Of a DNA stretch of 64,000 bases, positions 14,709 to 25,877 are shown one piece after another (the stretch's first letter is position 1; each line of letters begins with the position of its first letter). Location: the NCBI GenBank assembly GCA_025677825.1, contig JAIXMO010000003.1:186001-250000 (forward strand), given 5' to 3'. The notes beneath the pieces were generated by a model. It saw only the letters and a program-made list of their open reading frames with translations, did no database searches and was not told where the DNA came from. Made by a program: the position numbers and the translations under genes. The DNA is from Helicostylum pulchrum. Taxonomy: Eukaryota > Mucoromycota > Mucoromycetes > Mucorales > Mucoraceae.

Positions 14709-16996
14709 TCAATCCAAGTAGGTCTTGTATTCATTGGCAACAAATATACCTACTACCAAAGTCATGACTAATAGTAGGGAATATTAGTTATTAAAATTAT
14801 ACGCATAAAAAAAGAAAGAAGCTTTTAGTTACCTATCCATAAATCCCACTTGTCTCTGATAAAACTCTCGAAATTTACTGCTTTTTGCTCCTCAACTTGA
14901 TCGATTAAATATGTGTTAACAATATTATTCTTCATACCAATAGCTACAATAATAAAACAAAATGTAAGTCTTATTTTTTTTGTCTTTTTTTAATTAAAAA
15001 AAGGTTAATTATACTTACAGATATAGTTCAAATTGGTTTCCTCCCAAAACATGGCTGCGCCAATAGGCTAACACAGGAGAAGTAAAGTTTAATATAAATA
15101 AGAGGGAGTTATAAATAAAAAAAACTTACAGTAATTGTTCCTATTTGACCTTCTTTTGGAGTAATTACCATGCGTAGTATCCATTCTAATGGTTTCTCCA
15201 GATGGTGAGGACTAGCAGCATTTAAATAAGCAGCTGTAGGATTCCAACTCTTTGGAGGACGATCAGCTGAACCTCGTTTATAAATATAAACTGATTTTGA
15301 TTTTATCCAAACTGCTAATAACGTGCCATTTGCATTTAATTGAACGCCTCTAATGTCTGTCGCGTCATATGCTGTCTCACTAGGCTCAACACTATCAACA
15401 GATTGCATCGAATGAAAGAATTCGGGCAAGATACTACCGTCCTCTCTTTTATAAAGGTGCTTTCTTTCGTTTACATCGCTTAACAAAGCATCTAAATGGT
15501 CTGTAAAATCAAGCGTTTGAAAATTGTTTCGGATAAGTGAAGCTACCATAGTCTTTGCATATTTGGATCGAGAAAGTGAAGGTTCAGGCATTTCAATCTC
15601 GGTTGGCTCATGATGAAAGTGTGGACCGTCTGAAAATGCCATATATTCTAAATTATCATCAATGATCACCTTATCCTAACAATATACTGGATCAATACAA
15701 ATCTCTTAAAAAAATACACTGTTTTTTGTACCTTTGAATTCAATCTGTCTCTGTGTACCCACTTTCCAATTTTAACACCTTGCTCTTTAGGATCTAGTGT
15801 TAAGCCATCTGTAATTGTTACACTAGTATAAAACATCTTTTTGGTTCGATGTATATCAAGTGAAAACACTCTAAATGTATTTGGACTATTGACAAAAAAA
15901 AAAAAAAGAAGAGCGTTAGCTTATTTTTTTCAAGTGCAAATATTATACACATTTTACTTTGGTGAATATAATTTGCATAATAAACCGGTATATAATTCAG
16001 TTTCATTAGGTTGATGATTTTCTATATAGTATAAGAAGATAGTACAAATAGATATGCATATATATTACCTTTTACTTGATCGCCAGTCTGACCTACAGTT
16101 AGTAATATAGGGGTTGCTTTTTCAGAATGAGGTGAATCCATTACATTCAAAGGTAAAGAAGCAATTCTAAATCTATATTTATCAGGTTCACTAATAATAT
16201 AAAGAATTAATACGCATAATTTTTTTTTTCAGTAGCTATAATATAGAGTACAAACCGAGAATATAAAAGGGAATCTTGTTCCAACGAAATTGCATGAATC
16301 ATTGTGCTGCCTGGTAACAATAAATCCTTGTATTCACTAGTGATAGCATCATTACCGTGTACCCAGTAATACAATCTAATAAAGTGTTTAATTTCATCGT
16401 TTTCTAAAACATGATATAGTATAGCCATTTGATGCAACTCGGTTCCTTCTGCTGGTTTTGAAATAGCTGTAATTGGTCCACTAAGTAAATGTTTAAAGCA
16501 AACTTGCCACTCTATATTTCAAAAAAAAGTTAATTACTTTTTTTTTGCTTACCTCAACCCTTCCAAAAAATAAAAATTTACCTTCTTCTGGAACTTGACT
16601 TAACAGGTCTCTCTTTCTTTTTCTAGACTGTATAACCAAACCTGTGTGGGACAAGTATTATGTATATATTACGTATTTAATACAACACACTCACATAATA
16701 AAAAAAAAGGAAGAAGAAGAAAAAAAAGACTAACCATTGACACCAGCTTTAATAGAATCAACACCACGTACAAAACCTTTATTGGCATCTAATACAGCGT
16801 CATAATGTATATGGGTTCTATAAACATAATCGTCATGAGAAGAAAGAATAACTTGGTTAGGTTCGTTTACTCGACTTCGTTTAGGAATCGAGGTTTGAAT
16901 AACAACAGGATGAGGGTATGGCGTATCTTGTAATAAGCTGACGAAATATATCATGGCTATACCAGCCATTAATAGAATTATAACACGCCATTTCAT
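14709..16996 (-). CDS. Unknown membrane-anchored protein
   Basis: This gene is not recognised. It has about nine exons. The start chosen is the ATG at 16996, because it is followed at once by a signal-anchor-like helix (VIILLMAGIAMIYFVSLL); an upstream in-frame ATG at 17128 would add a Lys-rich tract. The remaining sequence is a string of short beta-like segments containing SVYIYKRG and IRLYYWVHGND, which could belong to a beta-propeller, but no repeat signature is convincing. The last exon (14709 to about 14762) gives a second hydrophobic segment (VMTLVVGIFVA) near the C-terminus, so a two-pass or hairpin topology is possible. It lies head-to-head with the coiled-coil adaptor gene, with starts about 157 bp apart. 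Confidence 0.6.
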
Positions 16997-17153
16997 TGTA
17001 AATGACAAAAATAAGGGGGGGGAACACACACACACAGCACACAAACACACACACGCGGCGAAAAGAACAACCGAATGAGATTTAAAAATAAAAATCTCTT
17101 CTTTTTTTTTTTTTTTTTTCTTTCTCATAACTTTCTTTTATTACAATTATTAT

Positions 17154-17601
17154 ATGACCATGTCTTATTTTCCGCATGAACTTGAACCTTGTTTAGCTCG
17201 ATTAGGAATAACACCAGAAGGTTTAATATTCTACTTTTTTTTTTTCTGTTTTAAAAATAAAAACATGTAAATCAAGCGTTAATTATACTCATCTTTAAAG
17301 GCTAGATAAACCTTCTTTTGTTAGAGAAGTTTATGCAGTCGACGACATTGAAACACTTCGTCAGATTATTATAAAAAAAGAAAGAGAGAGACAAGGTATT
17401 GCCAACGATCTTGATGTAGCTGCTCGTATTGGTCTTGTTATCTCTGAAACAAACGAAGCTATTCAAATAAAGGTATACAATTACCTTTTTTATATTATAT
17501 AGTACTGATAAAAAACCTTTAATAGTTGGAACAATTAGAAAGAGAAAATAGAATGTTTCAAGAGGAATTAAGATTACGAGCGAACAATACTAGAAAAGAT
17601 C

Positions 17602-17637
<36 letters not shown>

Positions 17638-19177
17638 GCAACAATAATAATAATAACAGTAATAGTAATATGAGTGAATTGTTACTATCAGAAGAAGACG
17701 AACGTATTTATTTAACACAGGAATTAGACCAGGCACGTAGAGAATTAACGAAATTTAGAAAGGAAATGGATGGTTTATCTGCTCAATTAAACGACATGGC
17801 ATCTGAAATGGTACACACATTATTCATCAATCTATTCTTTTTTTATTTTATTAAAAAACAAAAAAATATCACAAAAAAAAAAAAAAAATACGTCCCCTCT
17901 TCTCCTCCCCCTTTCACTAGGTTGATTCTCGTTCTAAAGTTAGTGTTTATGCAAAAAGATTAGGTAGGATGCAACAACAAGATGTCGATTTCCCTTTCTT
18001 TTTTTTTTTGAAAAAAAAATAACCTTTTGTGTGATTAGCTGAGGTAGAACAAAAATTGGCTTCTACCAGAGATGTCAATACAAGTTTACAATCTTTACTT
18101 GACAAAGCTTTAACATCACAAAAGCAATCAAGTTCCAATACTTCTCATCTCGTAAAGAATATACAACAAGATTTATCTAGGGTAATATATTTGTATATAA
18201 AAATGATAGAAACAAAAAAAAATAGAGTTAAATTTTACCTTTATTTTTTAGGTTGTGTCAGAAAACGAACAGTTGAGAGCTAGAATTGCCGAATTAGAAC
18301 ACCAACAAATTGAATGTGAAGAGAAATTAGCTGCCATGGTTATTCAGGCACAAGAGTATGCATCACGATTAGAACAAGCTCAAGATACGATTCATAATAT
18401 GAGCGAACCTAAACTACTTGAAGATGATGAATTATCTAGTCTTAATAACCATAGCGGATTTAATACATTTTCGGTATCTTCACAAGATGGAACAAAAGAA
18501 ACCGAAATAACCAAGGTAAATATGATAGGGGTTTTTTATATTTTTACTTTTGTAATGCTTAAAATAATAAACCGCCTACGAAAAAAAAGGGACCTGTGTT
18601 TTCTGCAGAATTTAGACAAGAAATGCAGAAAGAAATCGAAAGGAATTTAACGTTAAAAAATGAGATTCGACATCGAATTATAACAGCAGATACAGTAAAT
18701 ATAGAAAATAAAAAGAAATCACAAGAGGGGTTAAAATACCTTGTATCAGAAAGAGAAAGTGGAGGATTAGCTAGTTTATCGACCAGTACAAGTTCGTCCA
18801 CTAATTCTTCCATCTTGTCAACTGTAATGAAGAAAGAAATGATTCATACTTCAAATCCATCTACAGCCATTATAAATACATCAAATAATCATACTATAAA
18901 TAATACACCGCATACAACTGAAGAGGAACCAAAGGCTCCTGTCTTACGACCTGCAAGTTTCTTGACTGGCTTTAGTGGTTTTGGCGGTGGTAGTGAAGCC
19001 AGTGGAATGGGTGGTATGGGCGCTGGTTTTATTACAAGAGGAATACCTCCTCGTGCTTTTACTAGCTCAACTCAATCTTTATTATCTTCAAGAGGCAACG
19101 AACCAAGCATATCTACTCGTTTCTTTCAAAGATTAGCTTCGAGATTAGATGACTACGAAAAAAAACCTTCAAACTAA
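17154..19177 (+). CDS. TRAK/HAP1-like coiled-coil adaptor (putative dynein/kinesin cargo adaptor)
   Basis: Most of the protein is predicted coiled coil. Near the N-terminus it reads DLDVAARIGLVISETNEA, closely resembling the CC1 box (AAxxG) of TRAK/Milton, HAP1 and BICD proteins, which binds the dynein light intermediate chain. Further on, PVFSAEFRQEMQKEIERN resembles the TRAK segment that carries the Spindly motif. A poly-Asn tract from CAA/AAT codons (17604-17660) and a Gly/Ser-rich tail are species-specific. Exons are joined near 17,475/17,526, 17,810/17,921, 17,962/18,040, 18,181/18,252 and 18,513/18,590. The first donor, near 17,220, is weak, so the N-terminal 20 residues are uncertain (in-frame ATGs at 17154 and 17160). 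The function in cargo transport along microtubules is inferred from homology of these two motifs. Confidence 0.68.
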
Positions 19178-19243
19178 AAAAAATAATAAAAAAACCAAAA
19201 AACATTAATTAAAACTCACTTTCTTTTTTTAAAAAGAAAAACG

Positions 19244-19278
<35 letters not shown>
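19244..19278. repeat. 35-nt poly-A tract
   Basis: An uninterrupted A-run lies between the coiled-coil gene and the exonuclease gene. Its length in the assembly may be unreliable. Confidence 0.9.
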
Positions 19279-19280
<2 letters not shown>

Positions 19281-19306
19281 AGAAAGACCTCGTTTTTTTT
19301 TTTAAA

Positions 19307-21791
19307 ATGGCTAGTCTTGGTGCAGAGTTAGATTCTGATTCCTCAGATGAAGAATGGGTTATCAATTCAGCCAAGACTCAAGCAAAACCAACAAAGATAA
19401 ATAAACCACAACGGTTAACTATTTCTGCGGCTTCAATTCGAACCATTCAAGCCAATATACCAAAGAGTAATAGATTACCACCCTTTCAACCTAATGTACC
19501 TTTACCTTCTCAGATCTTAAAATCAGCACCTATATTACCACCGTCTCTTCAATTCATTTCAGAAGAAGAATTAGATATTATGTGTCTAAAAATGGATGCT
19601 GACCTACTCGTTTCGAGGATTGTAGATGTATACAAGAGTGCTGAAATTTTCAGTCGAATCCGTGAAATAGAAACGGATTCAATGTCAATTGAATCAAGAT
19701 TGAAGGAGCATTTATCTAATTCTAGTGACCCATGTGGATTTATCTTGGTAAGTTTCATTGAATAACGAATATTACATATTACTGGAACACTCAATATATT
19801 ATTGTCTGTGTAGAGTACTTTAATTTCACTTTCTGTTTATTTCTCGGAACACCCAAAGAATAAGGATTTAACAAGTAAATTTAGAAGGCTATTGACAACG
19901 AGCTTTTGTACAGCATTAGCTAGATTTTTAAACACACCTGTAGATAAAAGGCAAATATTTGTATCATCTACGCCAGAAACTGACCTGATTACATTTGACG
20001 ATACCACTGAAGATTTAATCTCATTTGACGAAGTAATTCAAAATAAAGAGGAATACGATGACGACGACGACGATGATGACTATGATGATGATGATGACGA
20101 CGTAATTACTATTGAAGCGAATGATAGATACAGCCTTACGCGGAACCATCAGTTAAAGCTTATTGGTATGATGGACACAATACCATCACCGGTTATGATT
20201 TACTATAGTATGGATGTTTATAAACTTGGTAACCTTATTTCTAGTGGTTGTGAATTTGAAGACGATGGAGTAAAATTATGTAAACTGTTGATGAAACACT
20301 GCCATTATGATGAAGCTGTAAATTGCATCAAGAAATTAAATTTGTATGCAAGATTTCCAATCAATTCAATTGCAGATCAATATTTTACAGTGGGCAATGG
20401 TCCCTTATTAGCGACACTTACACAAGGCCAAATTGATTTACAAAAACATTTATTATCGTTTATAAATAAGCAATTACGATTTAATTATGCTGGTAATTTA
20501 GATATTATACCAAGACAATATTTTGACGATCTTGATAATACTCAACAATTATCAAGATTAAAAGAACGAAAGTTTCAAAAGGATCTTGTTAGTTGTGGTG
20601 TAAAAGTATTAAAAGAATCTGGTCTAGAAGAAAAGGATTATTATTTTATTTCGTTATCACAAAGGTATGCTGGTTTAAGATATATTTTAGCTCAACGGGC
20701 TATTCAGCAAGCAGAGGATGGTGACTTATCCATTGAAGCAAGCTCCAATTTTAATGGTTTAATTGATTTACTCTGTGAAGATAACCCTGTGTTAGCAAGA
20801 CTGGCAATTAAAGAACTGATTGATATTGGTGATACCATTGCACCACCTTATTTTGCTTCCTTATACAAGCAGCAAGAATTTTATTGTAGGTATAATGCTT
20901 TACCTATCAATCAACGCCTGTTGGGTGTGGTGAAAGGTGAACAAATGTCTCGTCATCGCAGTATGTTCTCTCCTAAAAAACCGTCAAACCAAAACGGTGT
21001 TGCTTACTATAAATTACCTTTGCATGCAAAAAGGGTTTTGGTAGATTCTCACGCCGGTCTAATGCACTTGAAAGATGTTTTATCGACTTCAAATATATGT
21101 GGTATTGACACTGAATGGATTCCGGCTTTTGCTAAATCGAACTCAGTTAAAACCGCTTTAATGCAGATCGCTTGCGATATTGAAGGCTATGTCTTTTTAT
21201 TAGACTTGAAAACTATATTTTTACCTCAAAATTTTCAATTGTTTAATATTACTGAAAAAATATTACAGCTCTTGTTTGAAGATGATCAGATTTTGAAAAT
21301 CGGTAAGAATAGAGGGGTTTGTGTGTGTATATATATATAATATGAATACTTAACTTTTGTTTTAGCTTACGATTTTAGTGGTGATTTCGATATGCTATAT
21401 TCTTCTATACCTTCTTCCAAAAATTGGAAAGTGTCAAAATTACTTGATTTAAAATCACTTAAAACTCTACCTACTACTGCATCTGATCAAGGTCAAATTA
21501 TTACGGGAGGATTAGCTGGAGTCACTTTTACTTTTCTTGGTGTCACTTTAAACAAGAGACAACAACTTAGTAATTGGGAAAAACGTCCCTTAACTGAAGA
21601 ACAAGCTATTTACGGTGGTATTGTTTTTTGTATAATATATAGATGTATACACATATATCATTAACCTCTTCTTTCTTTCTTTTTTTTTTTACTTTCTAGC
21701 TTGTGATGCATACTGTTTGTTGGATTTATATTATACTCTGGTTCGATTAAACCATCCATTTATTCGCAATTATATCGAATTTTCACAGTAA
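19307..21791 (+). CDS. DEDDy 3'-5' exonuclease, EXD3/Mut-7-like
   Basis: Four exons (19307-19747, 19814-21302, 21366-21617, 21700-21791) give a protein of about 757 residues. The C-terminal third is a 3'-5' exonuclease domain: ExoI motif CGIDTEW (D and E ligands), ExoII AYDFSGDFDML, and ExoIII YGACDAYCLLD with the DEDDy Tyr and Asp. A long helical N-terminal region containing an Asp-rich run (20055-20102) precedes it, as in EXD3 of animals and MUT-7 of nematodes. In C. elegans MUT-7 acts in small-RNA silencing; the role in fungi is not established. No signal peptide is seen, so it is probably cytosolic or nuclear. The gene ends tail-to-tail with the SPX-EXS gene. Confidence 0.82.
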
Positions 21792-22067
21792 TCTACAACA
21801 TTCGCCCCCCTCTCCCTCCTTTATTTTCTTTTTATTTTACTTTTTATACATATAACCCACACACACACTCTCTCTCTCTTTTTTTAGTATCACTTAATTT
21901 TTTATTTTTTTTTGAATAAAAAATATACATGCATTTATTTCAAGTAAGAGTTATTATAATGAATAAAAAGGGTCTAAATAAAGAGATATATAATGAAGGA
22001 GGGGGAGATAATTATACTAAAGAAAAATAATGATATAAAAAAAGGGGGTATAGATTTTTAAACTGAT
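21792..22067. other. Convergent 3' ends with (CA)n/(CT)n tracts
   Basis: This is the region between the convergent stops of the exonuclease and SPX-EXS genes. It holds short CA and CT repeats at about 21857-21880 and no gene. Confidence 0.6.
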
Positions 22068-25000
22068 TTAGAATTCTTCATGCCTAATATCTTCAAAATA
22101 TCCATCATCATCCTCATCTTCCTCATTCTCAGACTCATCCTCGTCATCGTCATCATCATCATCATTTTCCGATTCATCACTGTGAATAGAGTTTCGTAAT
22201 GATTTAATACGAGTCAACACATTATCCAAAGTGGAAGTTCCTCTACCAAGTTTATTGGTGTTAACCGACCCAATGATATCAGCTGTATCATCATGTTTGT
22301 TTTCAAAGTCTCGTCTACCATAAAAGGAACCTCTGTGTACTGAATCATGACTAACTGAGTTTCTATCCATGTTGGTGATACTGTTTATATTAAATGAGGG
22401 ACGTCTTGATAGATTGCTATGGTCATTCACCATGATATCAATAGGTCGTGTCACTCCCTTTGATGATAAAATACTGACTCTTTCTTCATCTTCACTCAAC
22501 ATATTACTCTTCAAGTCCGTATCTGACAATACAAACGGTAATGGAATTTCTTTAATCGCACGGTATTGCCCGCAATTATTCAAGTGCTATTATATAATTT
22601 AAGTATATGACCCCATGGTTTTTTTGTTAATGTATGTTATACCTCATTTTCAAGTCGAAAGAAATTCCATTGAATTCTACGATATGCTTCTAAAAGAGCC
22701 AACAAGATGCCAAGTAATTGCCCATTGATACGTAATGATAGAATAGTAATTGCCCAAGTAAATCGAAGTAATACATTGATAGGTACAGCTACATAATAAG
22801 TCTATTTCAAAAAAAAAAAACGTTAATGATATCACATGGTGTTTTTGTCTGTACATGTAAAAAGATCATATCACTTTTTTTTATTTTTTTTTTGCTTTAC
22901 CCATTTATAAAACACCAGTTCATCTCTTAATAAAAAGTTTTCAGTATTTGGACGAAGTAAACCCCAATCCATTTTGATATCCCAAGTAGAAGTATAACAA
23001 GAACTTAGTAAACTTGTCAATATCCAAAATACGGTCATAGCAGTGGAAGCTAAAATATAGTTTTTTTTTTAAGACTGCATGATGCATTATATATATATAT
23101 ATGTGAGTGAGATTTAAGGTGTACTTACGGTACATGCGTCTTAAACCTGTGACAATAGCAGCTACAATACTGCTGGTATATTTTGCCGCATTTAGTAAAT
23201 GAACAGTTTCATTTGAATCTTTGTATCTTCTAAAGCACTGCATTAGACGCCACCAAGGAGGTAATGAAGCAAGAAACGGTGCAACCCACATTTGTGACAT
23301 GTTACAATTACCACCTGCAAATGAAAAAAAAAAATTTAGGTTTTTTCATATAAATATTTATAATATGCAAAAAAAAAATACCTAAATCGGTCCAGTGCCA
23401 GGAATAAGCACAAAAAAAGTATGAACTAGTCCAAATTGAATAACTTAAACTATTAAGTTCATCTGCAATAAAGAAATCTCTAAATTCCACTGGGAAACAG
23501 TAAGACAATAAAATTCTTCCCTAAATATACATATAAAATTAAAAAATTAGCCTCATACATAAATAAAAAGGTTTTTGTTTGTTATTTTTTGTTTTGTTTT
23601 TTTACCAAAGCTACACCAAGCCATTTTCTTGCGGAACAGTAAAGTATATCAAAAGGACAAAGCATGACAGCAATCAAGATGACAAACAGTATCAGTGGAC
23701 ATAGTTCAGAGGGTATAACTGGTGAAAACCACTGCGAAAAATCCATGTACATGATTATGGAACTAATTAATAGCATAATGACAGGTAATTCAGCAAATTG
23801 ATGATAGTCCAAATTTTGTCTTGGATCAAGTTCAAATATAAATTTGTAATTAATCCTGGATCGATGCCATACCAACAAATTAACAGAGAAACCAAGAGAA
23901 AATAAAATGGGTAGTAAAAAGCAAGCGTAGATTTGAATGTTGGTTTCCAGGTTGGGTAGTTGCTTTGATGTCTTTGGGTCACAGGCAAGTTGAACTGATT
24001 GGATAAATAGTGGAATGGCTGTGCCCAAGAATATGCCTACTCTTAAAGTAGTTGCATTATAATCCTAAATAAATAAAATAATTCATCCGCGGAGGGGTGG
24101 GGACATGTTAGTTTAATATAACGTCTTTTTATATATATATGTGTGTGTATTGTAACTTACCTCATCTTTCTCAGGTGCTCTTAATTTTCGCATACCGCGC
24201 CTACGATGTCCATCAGCAAATTCATTAATATACAAAGTCTAAATTAAAGTTGTTATTATATATAATAAAGGAAAAATTATCATCAGTTAATTTACTTCAG
24301 CATCTTTTATGATCCCGTCAAGATCAGTTGTATTTGCCCAATGATGTTTTTTAATAGATTGAGTGTACAGATTACTTGCTTTCCAACCCGCAACTTTATC
24401 GAATTTTTTTAAAATCTTTTGAAAACCAGTTTCATTTAGAGTTTTATAGGATTTTAAAAATTCTAGACTACGATAAAACTCGGTAATCGCTTTTTTCAGC
24501 CTGTTTCTAGCCACATTGTAACTAATTCTTTGATCCCCTACATAGTCAAAATTGGGCGATAGTTCGGATAAAGTGTATGAGTGTGTGTGAGGATCTTGAT
24601 GTCGAAACCAGTTATAGAGCCGATGATGACCGATAATTTCAGGAGGAACAACCTGTTGATGTGTCTGGACAAAATAAATAAATAAAAAAAAATGATGCCA
24701 TAATTTGAATTTTAATAATGTATATAAAATACACGTACATATATATAAAAAAAAATATTACCCCTATATTCAGTAAATGACGTCCATACTCGGCAATAAA
24801 TTGCATTTGACTCTTTAACGCTTCTAATTTTAACCTTGATTCAACTTCTTTCTCTGTATAATGGTTAGTTTAGGTTATAAAATAATATATCAATTAAACG
24901 AAAGATACTTTACCATCATAAAAATTTGATATTTTGTTTAATTCATAATCTAGTGAATCAAAAAAACTTCGTTCGGATGAACTGGCGTGATATAATACTT

Positions 25001-25465
25001 CGTCTAACACAGAAAATGTCGTGGTTGAACTTCTAAAGGATGCTTTTTTTTTCGTAACTAGTGTTAACGACAGTAAAAATAAAAAAAAATTAAAGTTTTT
25101 TTATAAATTACCTCGCCGAGAAGTAGACCGACGTTGAGTAAACTTTGAAGAGATTCGACTTATAATAGACTGTGGCCGTGAGTATTCGTCTTTATTAAAC
25201 CAGTAATAACTATCATCGCTATCATCCATATCTTGTAACGCATTATCTAGACGTACGGCTGCCTTTCTTTCTTTGGATTTTCTAAACTATAGACATGTAA
25301 AAAAAAAAAACTTTAAATTTTTTTTTTTTTTATAAAGTAAAATTCTAGTGTGTAACACCTTACTCTTTCGACCTGTTTTAACTTCTTTTTTAATCCTTTA
25401 TAATTTATATACGCTTTTCTCCATTCAGGTACGCTTTGGCTTTCTAAATATTTCGAAAATTTCAT
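22068..25465 (-). CDS. SYG1: SPX-EXS phosphate exporter (SYG1/XPR1 family)
   Basis: The ATG at 25465 opens an SPX domain: MKFSKYLESQSVPEWRKAYI, then the linker, and the late SPX helix F-Q-K-I-L-K-K-F-D-K whose Lys residues form the inositol-pyrophosphate pocket. Several membrane helices follow, then the EXS domain with GRILLSYCFPVEFRDFFIADEL, WTDLG, PPWWRLMQCFRRYKD and the N-A-A-K-Y segment. The cytosolic tail ends in an Asp/Glu-rich stretch (22080-22170). About twelve exons are present. XPR1-type proteins export inorganic phosphate and are gated by inositol pyrophosphates bound to SPX; yeast Syg1 is the closest named fungal relative. The promoter shared with the DIS3L-like gene carries two CACGTG boxes. 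Family confidence is very high; transport is inferred from the family. Confidence 0.93.
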
Positions 25466-25689
25466 TTCTTTTTTTCGCTCACTCTCTCTCTCTCTTTCTT
25501 ATTACTTTTTTTTTTTTTTTTGCAAAAGTAAAATAACTCAGTTATACTTTTTACTGAGTTTCTTTTTCGTTTTTTATAATAGCAATATTTTTGAACAGAA
25601 AAGAAAAAGAGAAAAAAGGGTAAAATGAAAAAAAATTACCCTATTTATATTTTTTTTTGTTTTTTTTTTTTGCTAAACACATAGCTACG

Positions 25690-25796
25690 CACGTGTCACT
25701 TTTTTTTTATATCTTTTTTGTTATGGTTGTCATTTGTATACTTCAAACAGTTTTGATCACAAACGATTGAAAGAACTGGGTTGCATCACACACGTG
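25690..25796. promoter_or_regulatory. Two CACGTG E-boxes between SPX-EXS and DIS3L-like genes
   Basis: CACGTG occurs at 25690-25695 and 25791-25796 in the 412-bp divergent intergenic region. In budding yeast this is the core bound by Pho4 and Cbf1. Because one neighbour is an SPX-domain phosphate exporter, phosphate-responsive control is a reasonable guess. The rest of the region is poly-T rich. Confidence 0.45.
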
Positions 25797-25877
25797 ACTG
25801 CTGAGAGAGAAGTGTAGTTCTTTTTCGTTGTAAATATCGATTTTCGCCCTCTACCCTTTTTTTTTTTTTTTTTGCAA

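Noticed and set aside
17041..17128. Longer start for the unknown membrane protein
   Set aside because: It would add a Lys-rich tract derived from poly-T and CA repeats before the signal-anchor helix; the ATG at 16996 places the helix at the N-terminus.
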